DNA of 64,000 bases from Gaiellasilicea sp963763755 (GTDB lineage Bacteria; Actinomycetota; Thermoleophilia; Gaiellales; Gaiellaceae), in the NCBI GenBank assembly GCA_963763755.1, contig CAVXQE010000007.1:97201-161200 (forward strand), read 5' to 3'. Position 1 is the stretch's first letter. Every line of letters begins with the position of its first letter. The notes under the pieces are model-generated. The model was not told the origin of the DNA. It saw only the letters and a program-made list of their open reading frames with translations, and made no database searches. The position numbers and the translations under genes were made by a program. Positions 18,483-27,256 of this stretch are shown here, piece after piece.

Positions 18483-19185
18483 CTATCCCGGCGCCTGCGC
18501 CACGTGAGCGCGGAGGTCGATCTGTCGGTGCCAGAGGTGACGAAGACGTCCCCGGAGCACCCGATCGACGACCGCGCTGCCAGGGCCGAGCGCCCCGAGC
18601 GGCCCGACCGAATCGACCACGAAGCCGGCTTCCTCGAAGGCTCGCCGAAGACTCGACGGGGAGAACCACCGGAGGTGGGTTGCGTCGAGCGGGCCGTAGC
18701 TCCGAAGCTCCCAGCGCCCCTTGAGCAGCATGAGGATGATCTCCCGGTGGGCGACGTTGGGCGTGCTGGCGAACACGAGCGCACCGGGCCGCAGCAGCGG
18801 CCGCACGCGCTCGAGCACGGCCCAGGGATCGCGCAGGTGCTCGAGCACCTCGCTGAGAATCAAGGCGTCGAACGACTCTGCGGGCCACGGCAGCTCGACC
18901 TGCTCGACATCGCCTTCCACGACCTCGGTGAGCCGTTCGCGGGCGGCAGCCGCCGGCTCCGGGAAGAGCTCCACGCCGCAGTAGCGGCCGACATTTCCCC
19001 TCTGCGAGAGCCAACGCTCCGGTCGCCCCGTTCGAGCAGCCGATCTCGAGAATCGACGCTTCCGGATTCTCCGGCAGGGCGGCCACGTAGTCGTCGCGAG
19101 CCATCGCGAAGTACGACGTGTCCTTGAGGTCGTAGCCGCCTCCGCGGACGGACACGGGCCGCTCGTCACTCACCACGCCGTCCAC
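18483..19185 (-). CDS. class I SAM-dependent methyltransferase
   Basis: About 234 residues with one frame change near 19003. Motif I is ASILEIGCSNGATGALALAE. The post-I region is YCGVELFPEPAAAARERL. Motif IV is SFDALILSEVLEHLRDPWAV, followed by RPGALVFASTPNVAHREII, a layout common in polysaccharide-locus methyltransferases. The end is LWHRQIDLRAHVAQAPG. The start GTG 19185 or the in-frame GTG 19173 is possible. It lies between the GT4 gene at 19200 and the flippase at 18467 and is probably co-transcribed with both. It likely methylates a sugar in the same repeat unit; position unknown. Confidence 0.8.
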
Positions 19186-19199
19186 CCTAGAGCAACCAT

Positions 19200-20527
19200 C
19201 TAACGGCGAGCGCCGCCTGAGATCGCCCGCGATGCGGCCGCGACGGTCGCCCGCAGACCGCGGCGGTCGAGTGACGAGCGGGCCAGAGTGGCCGCGGCGC
19301 GGAGTAGGACGCCACGTTCGGAGGAGCGTCGTCGAGGGGCCGACGCAACCCGGTCGATCAAATCCGCGAGCGGCTCACCGACGCGGCTCCATGACAACTC
19401 GTCCTGCGCAGCCTCGACCGCGGTCCGCGCCGCCGCGTAGGCCCGATCGTCGTCGAGAAGATCCGCCAGCGCGTCCGTCCAGCCGTCGACGTCGCCCGGC
19501 GCGAGGGCCCGGCCCATCCCCCTCGACTCGACGAGGTCACCGAGGACGTCGCCTCGAGTCACGACCAGAGGCGTCCCGCCGGCGATGTGGTCGAGCAGCC
19601 TGGTGCGGAACGCGAGCCGCGCCTCGAACGAGTCGCGATGCGCACTCACGCCGAGGTCCGCCTCGGCAAACCAGGCGAGACGCTCGTCGTACGGAACCCA
19701 GTCACGGTTGAAGAAGACCGAGCTTCCGTCGAGGCCCGAGTTCCGCCGCAAGCGCTACAGCCCGATCCGCCATCGTCATCTCGGCGACGGCGCTGCTCGG
19801 GTGCTTCAGGCCGAGGAACAACAGCTTCACGTCGCTCCGGGAGTCCGACAGCCGCCCGACGGCACGGATCACGGTCAGCGGGTCGAACCAGTTCCAGACT
19901 CCGCCGCCCCAGAGCAGCAGCCGATCGTCCGCACCGATCCCGGGCAGCACGCCCTTCACGACCGGCCCCGAGCTCGGCGGCGCCGGGTCGAGCCCGAACG
20001 GCACGACGGCGACGAGCGACCGCAGCGCCGGGTCGCGTCCGTAGACCTCCGGCGAGACGCGACCCAGAGCGGCGAGCGCTCCCAGCCAGTGATCGCGCTG
20101 CCGGTCGCTGGCGCAGAGGAATGCGTCTCCGAGCTGGAGCGCAACCCGCGTGACCGCGACGACCTCCTCGTAGCGGATGCCATCCGACCGATCGGCGCTG
20201 TGCTCCTCCTGCGAGGATGGCGGCCGCTTCGACGAGTGCGGGCGCATAGAGGTCGAAGACGATCCGGACACCGGCTCGGTGCAGGCTGCGGATCAGGCCG
20301 AGTGGCAGGCTCTGGGCGACGACGACGTCTGCCTCCACGTCCGACGCGGAGCTCACGGACTCAGCCGGCCGGAAGGTGTACGGCATCCCAGGAATGCCTT
20401 CGCCGGGAGCGACGAGCGTCACCTCGAAGCGCTGCGCGAGCTCGATCGCGAGGCGGTGATAGCGAATCCCGGGACCCGCCATCTGCTTTCCGACCGGATC
20501 GGTGGACCACATGACCACGCGGAGCAT
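19200..20527 (-). CDS. glycosyltransferase family 4-like
   Basis: About 440 residues in three frame segments (changes near 20190 and 19745). The ATG at 20525-20527 gives MLRVVMWSTDPVGKQMAGPG and IRYHRLAIELAQRFEVTLVA. Then come ADVVVAQSLPLGLIRSLHRA, RIVFDLYAPALVEAAAIL, DAFLCASDRQRDHWLGALAA, DRLLLWGGGVWNWFDPLTVI at the donor-domain opening, and the C-terminal LRTRLLDHIAGGTPLVVTRGD. The WGGGVWNWFDP and LDHIAGGTP signatures mark a distinct GT4-like subgroup frequent near O-antigen genes. It leads the minus-strand run ending at 15862. Substrate unknown. Confidence 0.72.
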
Positions 20528-20548
20528 TCGCGTATCGTGCCTTGTCGC

Positions 20549-21538
20549 ATGCGGGCAGTCGTCGTCATCCCGACGTTGAACGCCTGCGGATTGCTCGCCG
20601 AGGCTGTCGCGAGCATCGAAGCCCAGACCGTCCCTGTCGAGATCATCGTCGTCGACAACGCGTCGAGCGACGGGACGCTGGAGATGCTTGCGACTCGTTT
20701 CCGCGGGTGACGGTCGTCCGAAACACGAAGAACCTCGGCTTCGGGCGCGCCGTGAATCGCGGTGCCGCCGAGGCCGGACCGGCCGAGGTGATCATCCTGG
20801 TCAACAACGACGCCGTGGCCGAGCCCGACTTCGTCGCCAACCTGCTCGCTCCGTTCGCAGACGAGTCGGTCGGGCATGGTGGCGGGCGTTCTCCTGCAGG
20901 GAGCCGCACCGGAGCTGATCGACTCGGCCGGGATCGAGCTCGACACGACTCTTGGTTCCTGGGACTACCTGTGGAACCGGCCCGTGGGCGCGCTGGCCGC
21001 GGCTCACGACCCGGTCGGTCCGTGCGGCGGCGCAGCCGCGTATCGCCTGCCCGCATTCCAGGAGCTCGGTGGCTTCGACGAGACGCTCTTCGCCTACTGG
21101 GAGGACGTCGATCTCGCGCTGCGTTTCCGCGAGGCCGGCTGGCGGTGCGTCCTGGCGTCCGGCGCGCACGCCCTGCACAAGCACGGGCAGACGCTCGGCG
21201 CCGCGTCACCTGCGGCCCGCCGACTGGAGGCCTTCGGCCGCGGCTACGTGCTCGCGAAGTACCGCGTGGGCGGCCGCAACCCGCTGCGCTGGGCGAAGAT
21301 CGCAGCGCTCGACTGGCCGGTGCTCGCCGTCCACCTCGTCCTGCGTCGGGAGGCGGGCCCCGCGCGCGAGCGTCTTCGCGCCCGCTCGCTCGGCCTGCGG
21401 ACTCCGGGTCGCCGAGCACCACTGGAGCTGGCCACGATCGGCTTCGTGACCGCCGTCCAGCGACAGGTCGATCAGCTGCGCCTGCGGTTCGCCGGCGCGC
21501 TCCCGCCCACTTCACCGACGGCAAGCAGCGGAGGTTGA
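20549..21538 (+). CDS. glycosyltransferase family 2
   Basis: Inverting GT-A enzyme of about 329 residues in three segments (changes near 20703 and 20872). It starts MRAVVVIPTLNACGLLAEAV. It has the nucleotide-binding VEIIVVDNASSDGT, then TKNLGFGRAVNRGAAEAG, the metal-site region VIILVNNDAVAEPDFV, and the catalytic-base region LFAYWEDVDLALRFREAGW. That is the rhamnosyl-/galactofuranosyl-transferase type of GT2. The ATG lies 21 bp from the divergent GT4 start at 20527. The extreme C-terminus overlaps the convergent FkbM gene and may be misread. Donor unknown. Confidence 0.78.
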
Positions 21539-22347
21539 CGTACGGCTCGGTCCACGGCTCCGAGATCGACGCAGTGCGCCCGTTCGTTTCGTCGATCCAC
21601 TCGACGAGGTAGCCGCGCTCCTGCAGCCAGGCGATCAGCTCGTCCTGCGACGATCCCGCACGTTCGAGCAGCACCGGATTGCACTCGAGGAAGAGTGCGT
21701 GCGGCGGCCGCCCTCCGGTGATGAAGCCCTCCATCCCCCGCAGCGCTGCCAGCTCGGCTCCCTCGACGTCGAGCTTGACGACGTCGACCGGGCCCTCGAG
21801 CTCCTCGTCTGCGCGGACGACGTCGACCTCGATCGGATCGGCGTCGCCGGTCGGCTCGTAGAGGCTGCTTTCGTCGCCCCTGACGAAGAACCGGGCGGTG
21901 CCCGCCGCCTCCCCCAGCGCCTTGGGGACGATCTCGACCCATTCGCCGACGCCGTTCGCGATGCAGGTTCTCGCGCAGAACACCCAGCACGCCGCCGTTC
22001 GGCTCGAACACGACCACCCGACCGCCCGGCCCGACCGCCCGCGCCTCGTGGACGGTGACGAAGCCGAGGTGGGCTCCACCTTCGACGATGACTCCATCCG
22101 AGGGGATTGCCTCTGCCAGCAGGCGAACGAAGGTCCGCTCGCGTCCGAGCTCACGGAGCTCCCGGACGTAGTGGAGCTGGGCGAGGTTCGTTCCTCCGAG
22201 CTGGACGCCGTCCACGTCGAGCACGAAGCGCTCGAACGGACGGGATGCGATCGGCGCCACCCGGTCGACGACCGGCCCTAGGCCAAGCCTCCGCGCAAGC
22301 CCGGCGAGCCGTTCGAGCGTCGACAGTACGGCGAGCTTCGCTTGCAT
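21512..22347 (-). CDS. FkbM-family SAM-dependent methyltransferase
   Basis: About 275 residues. It opens MQAKLAVLSTLERLAGLARR. Motif I is GVIVEGGAHLGFVTVHEARA, then GGRVVVFEPNGGVLGVLREN. After a frame change near 21965 it continues VDVVKLDVEGAELAALRGM, the diagnostic FkbM signature, and HALFLECNPVLLER. FkbM enzymes O-methylate sugars or small molecules. The ATG at 22345-22347 is 41 bp from the divergent SDR start. The 3' end is uncertain: the frame after YVNLRCLPSVK has no stop for a long way, and a TGA in another frame at 21512-21514 is the nearest plausible end. A second indel is therefore likely, in the overlap with the convergent GT2 gene. Confidence 0.75.
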
Positions 22348-22388
22348 GGCTCGCCCTCGACACTACCCGATACCCTTGTCGCGGCTCG

Positions 22389-23528
22389 ATGAGCGACTCG
22401 ATCTGGACTCCTGCCGACCTCGACGCGCTCCAGCGCGACTTCGGCGACGTCTACGGGGGCCGGACGGTGCTCGTCACCGGCGCGGACGGGTTCATGGGTT
22501 CGCACCTGACCGATGCGCTCGTCGAGCTCGGCGCGAACGTGCACGCCTTCGTCCGTGCGACCTCGAGCGGCGCGCTGAACAACATCTCGCACCTCCGCAA
22601 CCGGCTGACCGTGCACTTCGCCGACCTCACCGACAAGACGTCGATCGACTACCTCGTGAAGGGCCTTCGCGATGCACCGGACAAGCCGTACGTCTTCCAC
22701 CTCGGCGCGCAGGCGCACGTCGGCGAGTCGTGGCACCGGCCGTACGAGACGGTGATGGCGAACACGATCGGCACGCTCAACCTGCTCCAGTCGATCGTCG
22801 ACTGGGGACTCGAGCTCGAGAAGTTCGACACGGCCGGCACCTCGGAGGAGTACGGCAACGTGCACGAGGCATGTGGCCCACCATCACGACTTCGACGACG
22901 CGGGCGGGCTGATCCTGCACGAGCGCTCGCCGCTCAACCCGAAGTCGATCTACGCGACCGCCAAGGTCGCAGCCGACTTCCTGACGATGAACTACCACGA
23001 CGCCTTCGGCGTCCCGGGCGTCGTCACCCGCATGTTCAACAACTACGGGCCGCGCCAGAACCCGCGCTACGTCACCGGCACGATCATCACGCAGGCGCTG
23101 ACGCGGCCGCAGATCGAGCTCGGCGCGCTCGAGCCGCTGCGCGACTTCTGCTTCTGCACCGACGGCGTCCGCGGCCACCTCACCGTCGCCGCGCACGGGG
23201 TTCCCGGCGACGTCTACGTCTACGGGCAGGGGAAGAACATCTCGATGGCGGACTGGTCGAGTTGATCCTCCGCGTCGGCCGAGAGAACGGCTACTGGCGC
23301 GACGACCGGGAGATCGTGACGACGCCGGCACGCCTGCGGCCGGGCGTCACCGACGTGATGGCGCTCCGCGTCGGCTACGAGAAGCTGCACGGCGAGACGG
23401 GCTGGGAGCCGCTCGTCTCGTGGGAGGAAGGCGTCCTGCAGACGATCGCCTGGTACGCGGCGAACCGCGAGCGCTGGATCGGCCGTGTCGACTGGCTCAC
23501 CGCCGACGAGCGGTCGCGCGCAGTGTGA
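22389..23528 (+). CDS. NAD-dependent sugar-nucleotide 4,6-dehydratase (SDR, GDP-mannose 4,6-dehydratase-like)
   Basis: Extended short-chain dehydrogenase/reductase of about 379 residues. NAD-binding GxxGxxG is RTVLVTGADGFMGSHLTDAL near residue 24. The active site has TAGTSEEYGNV and the YxxxK pair in SIYATAKVAADFLTMNYH, followed by VVTRMFNNYGPRQNP. The C-terminus has VGYEKLHGETGWEPLVSWEE. Frame changes lie near 22872 (extra T between HEA and VAHHHDFDD) and 23255. With GDP-L-fucose synthase encoded at 24062, a GDP-mannose to GDP-4-keto-6-deoxymannose step is attractive. The sequence is not a canonical Gmd, so UDP- or CDP-hexose dehydratases (LegB-like) remain possible. The stop overlaps the next GTG. 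Confidence 0.7.
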   Translation: MSDSIWTPADLDALQRDFGDVYGGRTVLVTGADGFMGSHLTDALVELGANVHAFVRATSSGALNNISHLRNRLTVHFADLTDKTSIDYLVKGLRDAPDKPYVFHLGAQAHVGESWHRPYETVMANTIGTLNLLQSIVDWGLELEKFDTAGTSEEYGNVHEACGPPSRLRRRGRADPARALAAQPEVDLRDRQGRSRLPDDELPRRLRRPGRRHPHVQQLRAAPEPALRHRHDHHAGADAAADRARRARAAARLLLLHRRRPRPPHRRRARGSRRRLRLRAGEEHLDGGLVELILRVGRENGYWRDDREIVTTPARLRPGVTDVMALRVGYEKLHGETGWEPLVSWEEGVLQTIAWYAANRERWIGRVDWLTADERSRAV

Positions 23529-24003
23529 CGATCCTTCGACGCGGCGAGCTCGTCGAGCACGACGGCATCCTGCACCGGTCCGACGACAGCCGGAATCTCC
23601 GACTACCGCCGCCGTTGGGAGGACGAGGCCGCGGACGATCACATTCGCTCCGCGATCGCCGACGGGTCGTCCGGTCCAGTCGACCATGCCTGCACTGACG
23701 GCGAAGACCTCGTCGCTGTGGGATCGCTTGCCGGAAGGGCAGCACTTCGAGACCGTGCTCGAGATCGGCGCGGGCTACGGGCGAATCCCGCTGTACCTCG
23801 CCAACGCACGCGGCGTCCACCTGGTCGACCTACTGTCGCGGTCGACATCTCCGAGAACATGCTCCGCGAGCTGCTCCGCTACGACGAGCGGTTCGGCCGG
23901 AATCCGGAGGCGAACCTGTACCCGATCTGCGTGTTCGGCGGACACCCTGCCGCTCGAGGACGACTCCGTCGACCTCGCGATCACGAGCGCGCGGCCCAAC
24001 TGA
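23525..24003 (+). pseudogene. truncated SAM-dependent methyltransferase remnant
   Basis: Fragmentary methyltransferase starting at a GTG coupled to the dehydratase stop (GTGA). It reads VTILRRGELVEHDGILHRSD and later LPEGQHFETVLEIGAGYGRI (motif I), TVAVDISENMLRELLRYDE and DTLPLEDDSVDLAITSA. Where the family continues with the motif IV-V helices and about 100 more residues, the sequence stops in every frame within ~20 codons. The frame changes at about 23595, 23680, 23835 and 23940. Loss of the C-terminal third cannot be explained by one indel, so this looks like a genuine truncation or a collapsed assembly. The next gene starts at 24062 with its own promoter-like element. Confidence 0.6.
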
Positions 24004-24050
24004 CGAACACCTCGCAGCATTGCAAGGGCCGCCGTCGCCTGGACACGCAC

Positions 24051-24056
24051 TACGCT
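24051..24056 (+). promoter_or_regulatory. -10 element, probable leaderless start at 24062
   Basis: TACGCT ends 5 nt before the GTG of the fucose synthase gene, the same hexamer and geometry as at 572, 13116 and 54279. It lies within the decayed 3' region of the upstream methyltransferase remnant. Confidence 0.5.
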
Positions 24057-24061
24057 AGCCG

Positions 24062-24987
24062 GTGGCACGAGTCCTCGTCACCGGCGGCGGCGGCTTCCTC
24101 GGCTCCCACCTCGTGGAACGGCTCGAAGGCGACGGCCACGACGTCTTCGCCGCCAGGCGCCGCGACTACGACCTGACGTCGATGGAGGCCACGGCCAGGC
24201 TCTTCGAGGACGCGCGCCCGGAGCTCGTCTTCCACCTCGCCGCCGAGGTCGGCGGCATCGGCGCGAACCGGGCGAACCCCGGCCGGTACTGGTACGCGAA
24301 CCTCGTCATGGGCGCGCACGTGCTCGAGCAGAGCCGGATCCACGAGGTCGGCAAGCTCGTCGTCACCGGCACGGTCTGCGCCTATCCGAAGCACACACCC
24401 GTCCCGTTCCGGGAGGACGACCTCTGGGACGGCTACCCGGAGGAGACGAACGCACCGTACGGCGTGGCGAAGAAGGCCCTGCTCGTCGGCGGCCAGGCAT
24501 ACCGCGCCCAGTACGGCCTGAACGCGATCTACCTCCTGCCGGCGAACCTCTACGGGCCGCGCGACAACTTCGACCTCGAGAGCTCGCACGTGATCGCGGC
24601 GCTGATCCGCAAGATGATCGAGTCGCCGGGTGAGGTCGTGCTCTGGGGCGACGGCACGCCGACGCGCGAGTTCCTCTTCGTCGACGACTGCGTCGAGGGG
24701 CTCGCACTCGCAGCCGAGCGCTACGACGGCGACGAGCCGGTCAACCTCGGCAACGGGCGTCGAGACCTCGATCCGCGAGCTCGCGGAGACGATCGCGCGA
24801 CGTGACCGGATTCGAAGGGGAGATCGTCTGGGACACGTCGATGCCGAACGGCCAGCCCCGCCGGCAGCTCGACGCCTCCCGCGCCGAGGAGCTGTTCGGC
24901 TTTCGCGCGCGGACATCCCTGCGCGAGGGGATCGAGCGCACCGTCGCCTGGTACCGCGCCGCCGCTCCCGCGCATGCCGCTCGCTGA
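24062..24987 (+). CDS. fcl: GDP-L-fucose synthase
   Basis: Bifunctional NADPH-dependent 3,5-epimerase/4-reductase that converts GDP-4-keto-6-deoxymannose to GDP-L-fucose, about 308 residues. NADP-binding RVLVTGGGGFLGSHLVERL is at the N-terminus. The family signatures AAEVGGIGANRANPGRYWYANL and VTGTVCAYPKHTPVPFREDD follow. The catalytic YxxxK is in NAPYGVAKKALLVGGQAY, then LLPANLYGPRDNFDLESSHV and EFLFVDDCVEGL. Frame changes lie near 24757 and 24800 in the C-terminal part. Residues match canonical Fcl/WcaG proteins very closely. The 3' end overlaps the next membrane protein by 14 bp. It implies L-fucose (or a related 6-deoxy sugar) in the polymer. Confidence 0.9.
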
Positions 24988-26171
24988 TCGGCTCCGGGCC
25001 GCGGGAACACGCAGCGGCCCGCTCCTCGGTGCGGCGATCCTGCTCCAGTGGCTCTCGACGCTCGTCGTCGCGCTGCGGGCGCGACCACACCGGCTGGCGC
25101 TTCGAGCAGAGCGCGGCTGCGTTCGCCTCCATCCAGGGCGCGTTCGACGCTCGTCGACGGAGACCTGCCTCGCCGACGGGCCGGGCATCCTGTGGCCGAT
25201 CGTGCTCTCGCCGTTCGCGAGCGTTGCCGACACGATCGACGGCGTGCTGGCGGGGGCCGTGCTGCTCAACGTGCTCGTACTCGGCTCCGTGGCCCTCGTC
25301 GCCGCCTACTGGATCGCGGCGCGGATCGGCGGGCGCCTGCTCGGCGTCGCGACCGTCGCCCTCTGGGTCGCGGCGCCATGGCTCCTGCTCATGCTCGCGC
25401 TCGAGAAGTACGACCCCGTCGTCCGCGACCGCGTGCTGCCGCTCGTCCTCGGTCTGACCGCGGAACCGGCCTTCCCGGCGGCCGTCGCCCTCGTCGTGCT
25501 CCGCCGCACTGATCTCGACTCCTCGCTCGACCGCCGGTCGCTCGCCGGAGCCGCGCTCGCGGGACTGGTCGCGGGCGCCGCAGTCGCGATCGAGCCGCAC
25601 AGCCTGCTCTTCCTCGGTGGTGCCGCGGCGCGTACGTCGCCGCCCGCCGCGTTCCCGAGGCGGGCGCGTTCGCGCTCGCGCTCGCGCCCGGCCGTGCTGG
25701 CAATCGCGCTCTGGCAGGCCCGAGCGCTCGACGGCCCCGACCCACTCGCCTTCGGCCCCGTCGACTGGGACCAGTTCACGATCAACATGGCGGGGCTGCG
25801 GGAGTTCTTCTGGAGCCAGCGCCTCCTGCAGTGGCTTCCGCTTGCGGGAACGATCGCCGTCGCACGACGCTCCGTACCCCTGGCGCTGCTGCTCGGTGGC
25901 TGGATGATCTCGTTCGGCGTCGTCCTTGGCTCGCAGCCCGAGGCAGTGCTCGACGGCGGAGCGCATCTTCCGGGTGCTGCTACCCGCCCTGCCGGCCTAC
26001 GTCCTGCTCGTGGCGGCGATTCCGCTGCTCGTCCCGACACTCGCCGTCAGGCTCGGCACGAGGCTCGATCCGATGTCACCCGGCCGCCTGCCAGGCCGAA
26101 ACGCGCTGGTGGTCGCCGCCGTCGTCCTCGCTCTCGTGCCGCTGGCGACCGCCGCGTTCGGGGGAAGCTAG
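24974..26171 (+). CDS. integral membrane protein, GT-C glycosyltransferase-like
   Basis: About 400 residues with roughly ten hydrophobic segments. The start MPLADRLRAAGTRSGPLLGA overlaps the end of the fucose synthase gene. Segments seen are ILLQWLSTLVVALR, HTGWRFEQSAAAFASIQGAF, WPIVLSPFASVADTIDGVL, VALVAAYWIAARIGGRLLGV and VLLPALPAYVLLVAAIPLLV. Frame changes lie near 25085, 25145, 25165, 25625 and 25960. The order of helices resembles the membrane half of the GT39-like proteins at 2404 and 8369, but the acidic first-loop pair is not clearly seen and the soluble C-terminal domain is absent. The function as a lipid-sugar-dependent transferase is therefore tentative. The stop shares CTAG with the convergent DUF2304 gene. 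Confidence 0.5.
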
Positions 26172-26525
26172 CGCTCGTTGCTCTCGCCGATCCGCCGCTC
26201 GAGCAGCGCGAGCTTCTGCGCGAGGATCACGTTCTGGTCGGCGAGCTTGGAGATCACCGTCGAGTAGTGCAGCAGCACCGCGAGGATGAAGAGCGTCGCG
26301 ACCGCGAAGAGCACGGCCGGTGGGTAGCCGGTGACGCCGAGCCAGCCGGCGATCGTGTCCAGGCCGCCACGCCACGCGGAGAGGACGAGCAGGACGAGCC
26401 CCGGTGGCGAGCCAGAGCAGCGCGTAGCGCTCGCGCAGCCTGCGGCTGCGGATCAGCTCGAGGACGACGAGGATGAGCAGGATCGAAGCGACCGAGCCTG
26501 CGATCGAGACGTACAGCGGTGTCAT
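26168..26525 (-). CDS. DUF2304-type small membrane protein
   Basis: About 118 residues. Starts MTPLYVSIAGSVASILLILV (first membrane helix), then LELIRSRRLRERYALLWLA. After one frame change near 26400 it reads VTGYPPAVLFAVATLFILAV (another helix), and ends in a coiled coil LADQNVILAQKLALLERR. The RYALLWL motif and layout match DUF2304, a family commonly encoded beside dolichyl-phosphate-mannose-synthase-like GT2 genes. Here it follows such a gene with a 2-bp gap and is probably a membrane partner of that GT2. The stop shares CTAG with the convergent membrane protein. Confidence 0.72.
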
Positions 26526-26527
26526 GG

Positions 26528-27256
26528 CTATCCCTCCTCGAGCGGGACGACGCGGCGGCGGAAGATGCCGACGAGGAGCGCGAGCGTCACCTTGATCGCG
26601 TAGTAGAAGGAGCGGAACGCGGTGATCGACGATTCGCCGGTCTCGCGGTCGCGCATCTTGACCGGGACCTCCATGATCTGAAGCTTGTGGCGGACGACCA
26701 TCACGGCCGCCTCCACTTCGGGGTAATCGTGCGGATAGTCGGCGGCGAAGAGGCGAATCGCACGTGCGTTCACGGCCTGAAAGCCGGACGTCGTGTCGGT
26801 CAGCTTCTGCCGCGTCAGCAGCGACACGAGTTGCGCGAACCAGCGGATTCCCGCACGACGGGCGAAGGGCGGCCGGTAGTCGCCGTCGTTTCCGTTCGCA
26901 AAGCGAGAGCCGACGACGACGTCGGCTTCGCCGCGCGCCAGCGGGGCGAGCAGCTGCGGGATCTCCTGCGGGTCGTGCTGGCCGTCGCCGTCGAGCCGAA
27001 TGACCGTGTCGTAGCCTTGCTCGAGCGCGTACTTGAAGCCGGTCTGAACGGCGCCGCCGATTCCGAGGTTGAACGGAAGCCTGACGACAGTCGCGCCTGC
27101 GGCAGCCGCGCTCGCTGCGGTTGCGTCTTCGGAGCCGTCGTCGATCACGAGCACGTCGAGCTCAGGATCGAAGGCGCGCAGCTCCTCGACGACGAGGCCG
27201 ACCGCCCCCTCCTCGTTCCGGGCGGGGACGATCGCGAGGCGGCGGCGCTCAGGCAC
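26528..27256 (-). CDS. glycosyltransferase family 2, polyprenyl-phosphate mannose synthase-like
   Basis: Intact GT-A enzyme of about 242 residues resembling dolichyl-phosphate mannose synthase. It would transfer a hexose from a nucleotide sugar to polyprenyl phosphate on the cytoplasmic side. The N-terminus is LAIVPARNEEGAVGLVVEEL. The nucleotide-binding part is LDVLVIDDGSEDATAASA. The metal-binding motif is YDTVIRLDGDGQHDPQEIPQ, then DVVVGSRFANGN and DTTSGFQAVNARAI. A conserved RRRVVPLEEG tail is present. GTG 27256 is preferred; GTG 27274 is the longer option. It overlaps the CgeB-like gene by 8 bp and is followed by its likely DUF2304 partner. Its lipid-linked product would feed the GT-C proteins of this locus. 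Confidence 0.85.
   Translation of the reverse strand: MPERRRLAIVPARNEEGAVGLVVEELRAFDPELDVLVIDDGSEDATAASAAAAGATVVRLPFNLGIGGAVQTGFKYALEQGYDTVIRLDGDGQHDPQEIPQLLAPLARGEADVVVGSRFANGNDGDYRPPFARRAGIRWFAQLVSLLTRQKLTDTTSGFQAVNARAIRLFAADYPHDYPEVEAAVMVVRHKLQIMEVPVKMRDRETGESSITAFRSFYYAIKVTLALLVGIFRRRVVPLEEG

Noticed and set aside
18483..18784. Short open frame overlapping the methyltransferase C-terminus
   Set aside because: It is an alternate-frame reading of the same gene with no independent start signal.
16767..19127. A 786-residue open frame on the plus strand opposite the flippase and methyltransferase genes
   Set aside because: Composition is Arg/Asp/Glu/His-rich without any fold or motif. It is the antisense shadow of high-GC coding sequence, and the minus-strand genes have clear family signatures.
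24050..25966. A 638-residue minus-strand frame opposite the fucose synthase and membrane protein
   Set aside because: Same shadow pattern. The plus-strand fucose synthase motifs are unmistakable.
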